From NCBI GenBank assembly GCA_031835245.1, contig JAVKOQ010000081.1, positions 124,001 through 188,000 on the forward strand: DNA of 64,000 bases, written 5' to 3'. A program made the position numbers and the translations under genes. The notes below the pieces were generated by a model. It made no database searches and was not told the origin of the DNA. It saw only the letters and a list, made by a program, of their open reading frames with translations. Shown here piece by piece: positions 43,193-56,245 of this stretch (positions within the stretch are counted from its first letter, which is position 1; every line of letters starts with the position of its first letter). The stretch comes from Balamuthia mandrillaris (Eukaryota > Discosea > Longamoebia > Balamuthiidae).

Positions 43193-43918
43193 ATGGAACC
43201 GGCAACGAGTAGCGAAGAGGAGCAGGTAGAGTAGTCTATTTTGCGTTCCCTCTTGTCCGTTGTTTTGCTATCTGAAGTGGTAGATGCTTCTTCTCATCGT
43301 TTGAGTTTGCACTTGTCATCAGCTAAGGGCAGAAAACCAGCGCCTGCGAAAAGAGATCAACCTCATGCGAGCGAAACTTGCTGCCTTTGAGCACGATGAG
43401 AATCAGGTGCCGCCTACTTCCGACAAACGTATACCTTCATTCTTTCTTCTTTTCTCTTTTGTTTCTTCCTTCCTTCAGGAGGATGCTTGTAGTTGATCTC
43501 ATCTTTTGTGCATAACAGAACATGTAGCCAGAATTTTTTCGGCGTTTGACACCGACAAAGACGGCTTCATTGATCAGAAAGAGCTGAGAGAGTTGGCCCT
43601 TCAGTTGGGAGAAAGTGCCACAGAGGGAGAAATAAATCATGCCATGGCCCAGATCGACCTGAACAAGGACGGCGTCATCAGTTTTGAAGAGTTTTATACA
43701 TGGTGGAGCGCCGAAGAAGAGGCCGAAGAAGGCAAGGCTCACCAAAAAGAGAAGGAGGAAGATGAGGATGAACATGGCAAGCGGCTAAGAGCGTTGCGGC
43801 TCAAGCTGCGGTCACAACCTTACATGCGCACGGTGCTTCGACTCATGGACAAAGTGAACCATAAAGTCGCCCTTTCTTTGGCCACCAACCAGCTGCATTC
43901 ATTAAAACGTATAACACG

Positions 43919-43956
<38 letters not shown>

Positions 43957-44720
43957 TCTTGATCTAATGTTTTTCTTTTATCTTGTTATTTCTTTCTCAA
44001 ATAGAAACGGAAGTGACAGCAACAGAAAACAAGAAAGGCAAAGATAAAAGAAAGTTAGCTGAGGAGGAAACCAAACACCCTTCTACATTCTCTGCAAATG
44101 TAAACGTAACAGTTGGAACTTTTGGAAGCGCCCCAACGACCGCTTCTCTACACTTTGAATGCTCAGAGGAAAAGGCCGAAGCTGCACGCAAGGAGTTTGT
44201 TGCTCCTGAAGATTCTGCCATCATATCTCTTGGTCTTACCATTAACGATAATGTAGACGGTATCTACTCTCTTGTTTTATCCATTTTCTTCATTGCCGAG
44301 TAGCTCATCAACATTTTATTTCCTAAAGACTTTGAATTGGGAGAATTATCAGGAAGTTTGAAAGACATTCTGTCAGTGTTAACGGAAACCTTTCATTATC
44401 GTGGCCACAAAGTGCAGCTGGTTCAGACAACCAATGACAAAGGAGAAAAGCAAAGAGAGTTTCGAGTATCTCTTATTTTCTTCGAGAATGAGGGGGCAGA
44501 GCTGTTGACCGGTTTTTTAACCGCAGCGCAACTAAAAGAGATGGATATATCTTTGGAGCTATCACAGTCTCCCACAACCGACACAGAAGAGTTTTTGAGT
44601 TTACGGGCTTCGCTTAACGCCGTTGTTGGGATCACTGCTATCGATTTCTTCCACTCCCTTCTTAGTCACAGCGATAACGGCCAAGAAAGGGCAGACATCA
44701 CTGATGTGATAGCTCTCTTC

Positions 44721-44765
<45 letters not shown>

Positions 44766-45228
44766 CCTTTCCTTTTCTACTCACATTATGGCTTTTTAAA
44801 AATAGACTGCATTAAGAAACGTGGGGCTCAACTTTAAGTTCGATAATGTGGAAGACATGTACAGGCAAGCATTCCAAGATACTGACTTTGCAGAAGTGAC
44901 AGGTTGGCAGTCTGGCAAAAGGTTGCTAATACCGTGGCTTAAAAGTATTTTAGGTTCGTGTCTTCCTCTTGTGCAGTGACTCTCCTAGAGCAGCAAGATC
45001 GAATGAAGAATGCATGAGAGACTCTAACATGTTGGATGGTATACAGGGAAAGAAAGCACTCCGCCGCCAGTGATAGGAGTATATGGCATGGCGAAAGAAT
45101 TGTTGCGTGGAGTCAGTTCGTTGCGGGTTCAGCTTGGCAACCTTATCTTCTCTGCAACAGCTCTCAATGCTGATATTGTGCACTTCATGCCTCCTCTCTC
45201 AGAATTAGGCTTAAGCCCACGTGCATAA
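43193..45228 (+). CDS. EF-hand protein with uncharacterised C-terminal domain
   Basis: The start exon is tiny (MEPATSSEEEQ) and joins LRAENQRLRKEINLMRAKLA, a coiled coil. Exon 3 carries two canonical EF-hand loops, DTDKDGFIDQKEL and DLNKDGVISFEEF, with all acidic calcium ligands. After an acidic linker and a helical part (RALRLKLRSQPYMRTVLRLM) come several exons of a region I do not recognise (TFGSAPTTASLHFECSEEKA, AIISLGLTINDNVDDFELGE, HKVQLVQTTNDKGEKQREF, EFLSLRASLNAVVGITAIDF, ALRNVGLNFKFDNVEDMYRQ, GVYGMAKELLRGVSSLRVQL). It appears folded (alternating strands and helices), about 400 residues. Ends LSELGLSPRA, TAA at 45226-45228. Function unknown beyond calcium binding. CT microsatellites lie in introns at 43922-43952 and 44727-44763. 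Confidence 0.75.
43922..43952 (+). repeat. (CT)n microsatellite in EF-hand gene intron
   Basis: Placed directly after the 5' splice site; pyrimidine on the coding strand. Confidence 0.9.
44727..44763 (+). repeat. (CT)n microsatellite in EF-hand gene intron
   Basis: About 18 CT units directly after the donor GTAAGT, pyrimidine on the coding strand. Confidence 0.95.
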
Positions 45229-45368
45229 TGCAGATCTTTTTTGTTCCTTGTGTACCGTTCTTGTTATTTACAACAGGGACCAAAAAATGGTCCTGTAGCG
45301 ACTGTAACATGTGCCCTACCTTTGCAGAGATAGCGTCTTGTTTCTTTCAGATTGTTTTATGGCCTGGG

Positions 45369-47366
45369 TCAACAACTAATTTGAAAAGGCGAACCATGCA
45401 GCAATAACGTGAGCTGTGTTTCTCCTACTGATATCTGTGGTGTGGAGGAGTAACAAAGGTTAAAGACTCACGTTAGCAATTGGGGACCCTCAATTACTCA
45501 CCGTATGCCTCCCAGGATGTACGTGCCGGTGGCCACGTCGGTCCACTAGGCTTAGCGCTTCCGGGCTGCTAGAGAAAAACACCACCGTAGATTGACCGGG
45601 CAAGAGATGAACTCGCTGGAAGTCAAATAAGCGTTTTCGCAATGGCAACGCGCCACCTGAGGCTCTCTTTGCCTCGCGATTGTCCGGCACGAAAAATCCT
45701 AAAACGGTGTCATCTCCCTCTGTGCAGACAAGGTAAGTGGGTGGCATTCTTCACTACCAACAACAGTAAAACAACAAAAAGAAAGCAAGCATGTACCGAT
45801 AGAACCTGTGTTCGTAACCTGCCAGAAGAACATATCAGCTGAGGGTAAGTGAGAGGAGAGACAGCCGTACCTTGATTCTAAAGCTAATGCCTTCCAATGC
45901 AGCCGCTTCAGTTGTGGAAGCGATGCTACTATCACTGTGTAAGAACGTGTAAGAGAAGGTAGTGTAGGACAAACCGTGTCCAAATGACCAAATGGGCTGT
46001 AATTAAGAAGAAATAAAAGTAAGATGAGGACACAACCACAAGAGAGGAGCTCAAACATACTGTGTCTGCGTAGTACTTGTAAGTTCTACCGGGATATTGT
46101 GTCATGTTCATATTGGTAAGGTCTATCTTTGAGACGTAATCTTCCAAATATACAGTGTACGGCAGTCGTCCCGCTGGATTATAATCGCCAAATACAACAT
46201 CAGCAATGGCCCGTCCGCCTTGCTCGCCAGGATAAAATCCTTCTATGATGCCTTTCACATTCTTTGCAATCCAAGAAGAAGCTACTGGCCCTCCGTTGAT
46301 AAATACAACTACCACTTTGAATGAGAGAAGTGCATTAGGAACACCTCTGATAAAGGGAAGGAATAGAAAACTTACCTGGCTTCTGAAGCTTGGCGATAGC
46401 CTGCACGAGCTGTAACTGAACTCCAGGAAGGCCAATGGAATACCTATCTAGTCCTTCTTCTTCAATTGTGCCATTGAGACCAAGAACCAGCACGGACGCA
46501 TCCGCTTCCGAAGCTATGCTTAACGCTTCTGCGAAGCCTTCAGTGGAAGTTGAGTTGATATCACAACCTTGTGCATACTTCACTTTTATGCGTTTGTGAA
46601 CCATGCCTTCCAGCACCGAAATAATGAATGGAGGTTCAGCATGATAGTTGCTTAGCAAGGTTTCGGTTGCATTTGCGTTCGGCCCTGTTAAATTGTACTC
46701 ATAAAAATGAATAAACAAGAAAAAATTCATGAAAAGAAGAAGAGGAAGAAGCAGAGGAAGAAGAACAAGAAGAAGAAGAACGAGAACGAGAACGAGAACG
46801 AGAAGAAGAAGGAGAAGAAGAAGGAGAACGAGAACGAGAACGAGAAGGAGAAGGAGAAGAAGAAGGAGGAGGAGAACAAGAAAAAGAAGAACGAAGAACG
46901 CAAACGAAGAACAGAGAGGCATGATTCAAGAGGAAGCATACCAATCAAAGCAATAGAAGCATGTTTGCTCAACGGAAGAATGGAATCATCATTCTTGAGG
47001 AGAACTATCGATTCGCGCGCAGCTTGCAAAGCAAGAGCCCTTGCCGATGATGTATTGACTTGATGTATGCTTATTTTAGTGTAGGGTTGTATGTCAGATG
47101 GGTCGAATTGACCTAACTGAATACTGCTCGTTATACATTGTTAGAACTAGCATATAAACAGCAAATGTTACGAAACTTACCGATGACTGAATAAACGGCC
47201 AACAGCGGTATCTATATTTTGCATTGATATCGTCTTATTCACGGCAGCGGAACATGAGCTGTAAAAGTCACCACAATCCAGATCAGTGCCTGCCTTTATC
47301 GCAACACCACATGTATCCTATGTTTCAATTAGTGACGAAGAAGGTTTGGGAAATAGAGAACTCTAA

Positions 47367-47401
<35 letters not shown>

Positions 47402-48036
47402 TACAATGGTGTTGTTGGTATAATGGTGGGCATCCAGAATGGATTGCACTGCTCCACAATCAGAAACAACGTATCCATTAAAGTTCCATTGTTGCCGAGC
47501 CAATTCCTCCAGCAAGAAATTATCTGCACATGATGGCACTCCTATCGGTGTTGGCTTGTTAATACACTTTGTGTACGCAATGAACAGGAAGACAGTTTGC
47601 TGAAGGAAGAGAACAAAATACCATTTACAGCGTTGTATGAACACATGATTGACTTTGCTTTGCCTATACGAACACAAGCCTGGATTGCATCAGAAAAAGA
47701 GAATCTGATTCTGGTCAAGAAGAATTAAGTAGGGTACCTCGAACGCAGGAAGATAGGTCTCCACCAAATCGCTATCGCTGACCACTGCGTTGAAGTGAAA
47801 CCTGTCTACTCCTTTCCAATTCTCTAAACTATACTCGGTTTCGTAAATATAAAACCATAGATACCATCAAGAATATTCATATACCTGTACGCTGCAAAAT
47901 GTTTACAAGTAGCAATAACTTTTAAGTAACGTGGATCTTCTCCAGTTTGTAGTGCGTCTACAAATGTGGATGCATATTGACCTGTCAAATAAGGATCTAA
48001 ATTTATTTGTTTAGAAACAAACTGAGAGGAGCGAGA

Positions 48037-48081
<45 letters not shown>

Positions 48082-49008
48082 TCGCCAGGGGTTTCTTGAC
48101 CTCTACCCCAACGTGGATCGCGAAAAATGTTTAAGTTTGGGGCAAAATAACTTGCAATGGTCATTAGACAAAGTTAGGATAGGGTTCCCTCCTCTCCTGC
48201 AATAACAGGCCATCAAAAGATCGACAAAAGGGAGTTGTTGTGGATAACGTACGTGAGGCCGCCTGGTTTTTGATCGAAGGTAGGCCAAAGCTTCGCGTTT
48301 ACAAGAGCTCTTGCCTCTGTCGCTATTGTCTTTTTTAACACGCAGGCTCGTGAACAAAAAAACAACCGAGAACAAAACGAAAAAAAAAATGCATACATGA
48401 CCGATGCTTCGCACCATGCTCAAGTTGAAGGAAGCACCTAAACCTATTGGAGCTGGAAAGGAGGTTGCCCCATTGGCTTTTACTCCATGCACTACCGCAA
48501 AACAAAAAAAAATCATAGTGTCACTGTTGGAGTGCGATTTGCTGTGATGGAGAGCACGTACAGCACTCGCTCCACCATTGATAGCTTTCTATGCCAAGCC
48601 TTGGTATGGCTTTGCTCCGTTAATGAGGCATAAGTTGGATGAGGACATTGAGAAGAGCGGTTCAGAGAAGGAAGGGAGAGGAGCAGGGGAGAGGGGAGGG
48701 GGGAACGAGGGTTGGGACAGAAGCAGAGAAGAGAGCTCACCGGGCGCATCGGTGACCATTTGGCCAACTTTCTCTTCGAGAGTGAGCCGAGAGAGCAAGT
48801 CTTTCACGCGTTCTGCACAAAGTGTTTCACGGTGTCAACAATAGCGGAGCAGAGCAAGCAGAAAAGCTCGAAAACCTTCCACGGGTAGCTTGTAGTCACA
48901 AAATGGATAAGGGCTACCGCCTCCGCACATGCTGGCTGGTGCCCCATATATGACGGTACATAGGCGCAACGACAGCCAAACAAGCAGTACCTTGACGACT
49001 TGCCTCAT
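45369..49008 (-). CDS. Secreted GH3 glycosidase, beta-xylosidase-like
   Basis: Glycoside hydrolase family 3. The ATG at 49006-49008 opens a signal peptide ([20 protein letters not shown], then YGAPA). The catalytic barrel shows [51 protein letters not shown] and [20 protein letters not shown]; the Asp in VVSDCGAV is the nucleophile. The second domain shows [20 protein letters not shown] and [40 protein letters not shown], then [18 protein letters not shown] fibronectin-like end closes with HPGRHT joined to [17 protein letters not shown] (TGA at 45369-45371). The order resembles plant and fungal beta-xylosidase/glucosidase. Use on plant or bacterial polysaccharide after secretion or in digestive vacuoles is inferred. 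More than ten exons; three introns hold purine repeats on the plus strand. Some small exons (47700-48100) are placed roughly. Confidence 0.88.
46735..46900 (+). repeat. Purine tract (GAAGAA/GAGAAC/GAGAAG) in GH3 intron
   Basis: About 165 bp of almost pure purine with repeated GAGAAC and GAAGAA units; CTTCTT/GTTCTC on the coding strand. Confidence 0.9.
47371..47398 (+). repeat. (GA)n microsatellite in GH3 intron
   Basis: Fourteen GA units, CT on the coding strand. Confidence 0.95.
48041..48078 (+). repeat. (GA)n microsatellite in GH3 intron
   Basis: About 19 GA units, CT on the coding strand. Confidence 0.95.
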
Positions 49009-49287
49009 CCTGCCGGCTCTGCGAGAGAAGAAGTTGTTTTCTTGTTTCCTTTCTTGTTGAGTTAATTTGCAGAGTTTCCATGGAATTTCTCCTATGGGCA
49101 AAAAAGTTGACTACCTATTCATGGAATCGAACGCGCGCCCCATGTAGACGAATTTCTGTTCCGACTTTTTTCCGACGAACCCTCAAACATAGTTTCACCG
49201 AAAAGAAGTCGTCATCGCCGAAAAGAAACCCATGTATTAACCCAAACAACAACAGCACACAAAAAGGAACAGGACAGCAACCAGGCA
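49009..49287. promoter_or_regulatory. Divergent gap GH3 / coiled-coil orphan
   Basis: 279 bp without GTCGAC or ACGTCA. It holds GAAAAGAAG direct repeats (49199-49225) and several CGACG/CCGACG words near 49165-49175. No gene seen. Confidence 0.35.
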
Positions 49288-50828
49288 ATGCCACAGGGGC
49301 CACTGCGCAATGGACAACGTACGCACACACCAGCAAGCTATGGCCACCTGCGAGCAAGAGCCGGACCGACGGGAGCCGGAGGAAAAAGAGTAGGCGCAGG
49401 AGGAGGAGGAGCCCGAACGTGGTTCTCCTCTGCTGCTGCGAATCAGCCTCAGCAGCCACAGCAACCGCAGCAACCACTCCAAAAGCCCAAAAAGAAGAAA
49501 TCTTCTGCCAAACAAACGGCTGAGCAAAAGAGATCCAACATCTTCGAATGGCTAATTCCGGAGGAAGAGAGACCCACCGAACCGAACAACAACACCGCCA
49601 AAGGCAAACGTTCGGGAGTGGTGCTGTCGGCGCAACAACGCGGCTCCGGCTCGGTGCTCTTCCAAAACAACATGTGCTTTGCTTACCGCCAACAGGAAGT
49701 TAGTTGGAAGGAAGAGCTTGCCGCTCACCGAAGAGAGTTGGAGCGCCTCCAGCTGCATCGTCTTCGTCAGGAACAACGGGCCGAAGCCAAAGCTACCAAG
49801 CAAGCGGCTGTAGCTCTCGATAAGAAGGACCAGGAGAAAGGCAAGAACGTTGTGGGTGAGAGTGGCTTGGTATTCGAAATAACAGCGCCGCCTGAACAAT
49901 CTTTGTTGTGGGACGTGAAGCAGACACCTTCGTTGGACACGGCTCCTATTCCCGTTGAGGCTGTTAAAGAAATCGAGGTACAATCTTCTCTCTCTCTTCT
50001 CTTCTCTCTCTCTCTCTTCTCCTCTCTCTCTCTCTCTCTCTCTTCTCATTGCTCGTTGCATGTTATGTAAACAGGTATCAAGCTTTCACCATGCCACAAA
50101 GTTTGACATCCAAGGGGACAAAGCCATGACCTTCCATCTATCCAAAGCACAAGCCTCTGTTCTGGCTTCCACTTCTGCCTCATTCAAACTTCCTTCCTCA
50201 CATGCGAAGTCTACCAACAACTTTGCTATCGAGAGTGGAGGAAGAGGAAACATTTTCTTCGAACCATCACAAGAAACAGCATCTACAGTAGCTAGTTTAA
50301 CGGTGGACTTGAAAGCTATCAAACAAAACCAACGAAACGTGAATTTCTTGGGCGAGGAACTCGAGACTTCAACTTCGTCATTAGCCTCATCTGCAATTAA
50401 AAAGCAAACGCAAATGGGTGTTGCGGCAGTGAGAGAGGATGATGACAAACTGGAAGAAGAAGAGAGGGAGATTAAGAAGCTTCAGCTGTTGTTGAGCCAA
50501 CAGTTTATCTCAAAGGACGTGTTTCAACGACGAAAGTCCGAGCTGGAAAAGCGGATGAGGGAACGGTTGCAGCTTAACAAGAGTATCGAGGAAGAGAGGG
50601 CCGCTCGTGAGCGCGACCGGCGGAAAATGATGGAGGAATGGGAACGAAGGGATGAGGATGAGCGACAAAAACGGATGGCAGAGTACCAACGCCGTATGGG
50701 TCTTTCTATACTCTCAGCTGACGAGAACGAACAAAAAGAAGAAACTCCACAATTAAGTGCCGAGGGTAACATTCTCGCTCCTCATCTCTTTCCCTCTTTG
50801 CTCACTTTAATGACGTCTTATTGCTATC

Positions 50829-50866
<38 letters not shown>

Positions 50867-51274
50867 AGAGCGGTATTTGATCGCGTTGCAAAATATAAAG
50901 GATCCGGAGGTGCTCGCCCACATCCAAAACTTCATCCAGCGGTACCACGAAGAGGAAGCAGACAAAAAGGGACACAAAGCAAAACTAGGCCACAAGATCA
51001 TCCGTCCTGTTTCACTTGCTGACTTGGATCTTCCTTTATCAAGTCGTAGCGGTGGAGGCGGCTTCTTTCATGGTCCTTCATCTTTGCACAGTTGCCTGGC
51101 GGATCTTTTGGTAATTCTATCTTTCCCCTTTCTCTGTCGCTTCTGTGTTTTAACCACCTATAAAAAGTATGTGTTGTATCTGTCGGGCAGAAGCAATGAT
51201 GAAGGACTAAGAGAATGCTTTAACTTGCTTCCCTCTGACCTCAAACCTACTCGAGAAGTTCGTTTCTGTTCACA

Positions 51275-51317
<43 letters not shown>

Positions 51318-51510
51318 CTCCCTCTGAGATTCCCTAAACCCTATTTCTTTTTCCATGCTACAGGTGTTACACTACATCGAAAAGATATCGATCAAGAATC
51401 CAGCTATGGTGCAACCATGCCAAAGGCTAGTCGTCAGCGAGAGGAAGCATAGAACGCAATACCAGAGGCACGTTCAGAAGCACCTCTGGAATAACACCGG
51501 CACCTACTAA
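49288..51510 (+). CDS. Orphan coiled-coil protein
   Basis: The ATG at 49288 starts MPQGPLRNGQRTHTPASYGH, followed by a Gln/Pro-rich run (QPQQPQQPQQP) and a basic stretch (KPKKKKSSAKQTAEQKRSNI) that joins FEWLIPEEERP. Long charged helices follow (KEELAAHRRELERLQLHRLR; LEKRMRERLQLNKSIEEERA; RRKMMEEWERRDEDERQKRM). Later exons give YLIALQNIKDPEVLAHIQNF and VLHYIEKISIKNPAMVQPCQ, ending HLWNNTGTY with TAA at 51508-51510. CT-rich introns at 49985-50045, 50830-50868 and 51282-51312. The family is not recognised; the KxxE-rich helices suggest a cytoskeletal, splicing or RNA-bound scaffold, without proof. The exon at about 51190-51260 (GRSNDEGLRECFNLLPSDLK) is supported by frame continuity. Confidence 0.65.
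50840..50868 (+). repeat. (CT)n microsatellite in orphan gene intron
   Basis: CT units interrupted once by TTT, ending at the acceptor itself (ctctag). Confidence 0.9.
51282..51312 (+). repeat. (CT)n microsatellite in orphan gene intron
   Basis: About 15 CT units, then CGCTCTCC, pyrimidine on the coding strand. Confidence 0.95.
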
Positions 51511-51608
51511 AGTTCTCGCTTTCTGTCGTTGTCGTCATAGTTTTGTGTATTATTCTTAAGACAACAAGAAATAAAAAGGGGTGTGAAGGAGAGAAAAAAA
51601 AAAGGTAT

Positions 51609-51956
51609 TTACTGGGCTGCGTTTTGTTGCTGAAGGGCGGTGTTCTTCTGTTCGATTTTTCGAAGCTGTTCGCTCACTTTTTTTGACGTTTCTAAATACT
51701 TTTTGACGCAGCGCTCCGCACAGTATCCCTCCCCCACTGAAACATCTCCCTCCCCGAAGCGAGTCACGCACTTGGACCAACAAGAGGACTGCACTCTGCA
51801 ACGAACGGGTCATCATCGGAATACAGCGAGGGAGAAGAGCAACTACACATACCGGCTATAGACGTGTTGAATAGCTTCCATTTGGTACTGGGCAGCGACC
51901 ATAGCTTGCTCGTCAGTAAGAGCTTGCCCTTCCGCGAGGGCTTGCTGCAGCGACAT
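51609..51956 (-). CDS. Small Tim chaperone of the mitochondrial intermembrane space
   Basis: Two exons. Exon 1 from the ATG at 51954-51956 encodes MSLQQALAEGQALTDEQAMV and a helix ending AIQHVYSR. Exon 2 carries the twin CX3C motif, CWSKC-x15-CAERC, then a long helix (KKYLETSKKVSEQLRKIEQK) and a Gln/Ala-rich end (TAA 51609-51611). Total is about 95 residues, the usual size. These proteins form hexamers that escort carrier and beta-barrel precursors across the intermembrane space and are oxidised by the Mia40 pathway. Which of Tim8, 9, 10 or 13 it is cannot be settled by eye. The promoter is shared with the MED30-like gene (165 bp). Confidence 0.88.
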
Positions 51957-52121
51957 TGTTTGTTTTTTCTTCTTCTTTCTGCGTTTTTGTTTTTGTTTTG
52001 GGGGTTTTTTTTTAATACGGATCACGTCGTCACGAGTGAAGTGCTTGAGGAGTGGTGCTGTTTTGTTTTGTGACGCGAAGAGAGGGGAGAAGCAGAAGGA
52101 AGCGGCCGGAGGAGGAGGAGG
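51957..52121. promoter_or_regulatory. Divergent promoter small Tim / MED30-like
   Basis: 165 bp with ATCACGTCGTCACGAG (52021-52036), a CACGAC-type element close to the pair seen at 29649-29681. GTCGAC is absent. Confidence 0.4.
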
Positions 52122-52461
52122 ATGGCGGAGGACAGGGTAGCCGCTGTGGGGCAGGCGCAGCGTGGAGAGCAAGTGGTCCGTGAGCTTGTGGCTACCGCCC
52201 ATTTGATCTTTCAAGAGATACGCAGCCAGCGGTTCGCCTCGCCCACAGGAGCGGGCTTTCAGATGCAGCAGGCTACCGCTGCAGAGAGCCCTAACCTTGG
52301 GTTCAACAACCGGCAGCTGCACAAAACCCTGAAACACATCCAGGAATTGAAGGCACGCTACCTCGGACTCTACAAGGAGCTTTTCACCATTGTCACCCGG
52401 CTTTCAAATGAGAACTTAATACAAAGCGCATCATGGGTTAGTTCTCTCTCTCGCTCTCTCG

Positions 52462-52504
<43 letters not shown>

Positions 52505-52761
52505 GATCAAATCAAAAGGAAAAAACAACGCAACAAACAGAAAAAGTAAAAGAGGAAAGAGACGAAAAGGAGCAAGTGAATGACGAAGATGTCCCAAGCC
52601 AGCAAGAGGATATGCGGTGGCAAGACCTGGAAATACTTCGAGAACAAAGAGATGACCTGCGGAAAGAAGTGTTGCAAAAGAACCAAGTGATGCGAGAGCT
52701 CATCCATCGGCTCCGCCAGCTTCAGTTTCATATCAACACAATGGAGGCTTCATTTGACTAA
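52122..52761 (+). CDS. MED30: Mediator subunit 30-like protein
   Basis: Two exons around a CT-filled intron (about 52440-52555). Exon 1: MAEDRVAAVGQAQRGEQVVR, ELVATAHLIFQEIRSQRF, then LHKTLKHIQELKARYLGLYK. Exon 2: ILREQRDDLRKEVLQKNQVM, RELIHRLRQLQFHINTMEAS (TAA 52759-52761). The all-helical layout and particularly the ending (L..KN..M..LI..LR.L...INTM) match MED30 of the Mediator head, a subunit bridging to RNA polymerase II. About 175 residues, as expected. Helical families are easily confused, so this stays a candidate. Its stop is 66 bp from the NSUN2-like stop on the other strand. Confidence 0.6.
52460..52502 (+). repeat. (CT)n microsatellite in MED30-like intron
   Basis: CTCTCGCTCTCTCG units then about 18 CT units; coding-strand pyrimidine. 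Confidence 0.95.
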
Positions 52762-52827
52762 TTAAGACGAAAGCAAGTGAGACAAAGATAGATGGGTATT
52801 ATTGTAGAAGCAGACGAGCTGGAAGAC

Positions 52828-55852
<3,025 letters not shown>

Positions 55853-56118
55853 TTTGTTTTCTTTTACAGTGTTCTTTTTATGTCGACAACAAAGAAGTCA
55901 GACTGTATTGCAAGAAAACAAACACGCGTAGTGAAAAACGCACACTGTGGGGGCAGCTCTGCCAATAAGGGGAAAAAGAACGAAACGAAAGAAGGACTCT
56001 TAGTCAGGTCGTTTGCGTTGGTGGTGTACTGTATTACGTCAAACGCGTAGCACCCGCTGACTGTAATCCTGCTTGGTTGCCCTGCACTGTTCAGCTGTAA
56101 ATATTTGGACCCCGGAGG
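55853..56118. promoter_or_regulatory. Divergent promoter NSUN2-like / villidin
   Basis: 266 bp holding both promoter words: ATGTCGACAA (core 55882-55887), 30 bp from the NSUN2-like start, and TTACGTCAAA (ACGTCA 56036-56041), 78 bp from the villidin start. Confidence 0.5.
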
Positions 56119-56212
56119 ATGCTCGAAGTGGTCCGCAAAACAAAATTTAGAAATGCTTACGCCTCCACTTGGAAGAAAGGACAAACCTACGACAACCTAA
56201 AGGTCCGACAAG

Positions 56213-56245
<33 letters not shown>

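Noticed and set aside
49115-49145. tRNA-like T-loop (reverse complement GTTCGATTCCA)
   Set aside because: The flanking bases do not form the T stem and no A or B box pairing or anticodon arm could be found.
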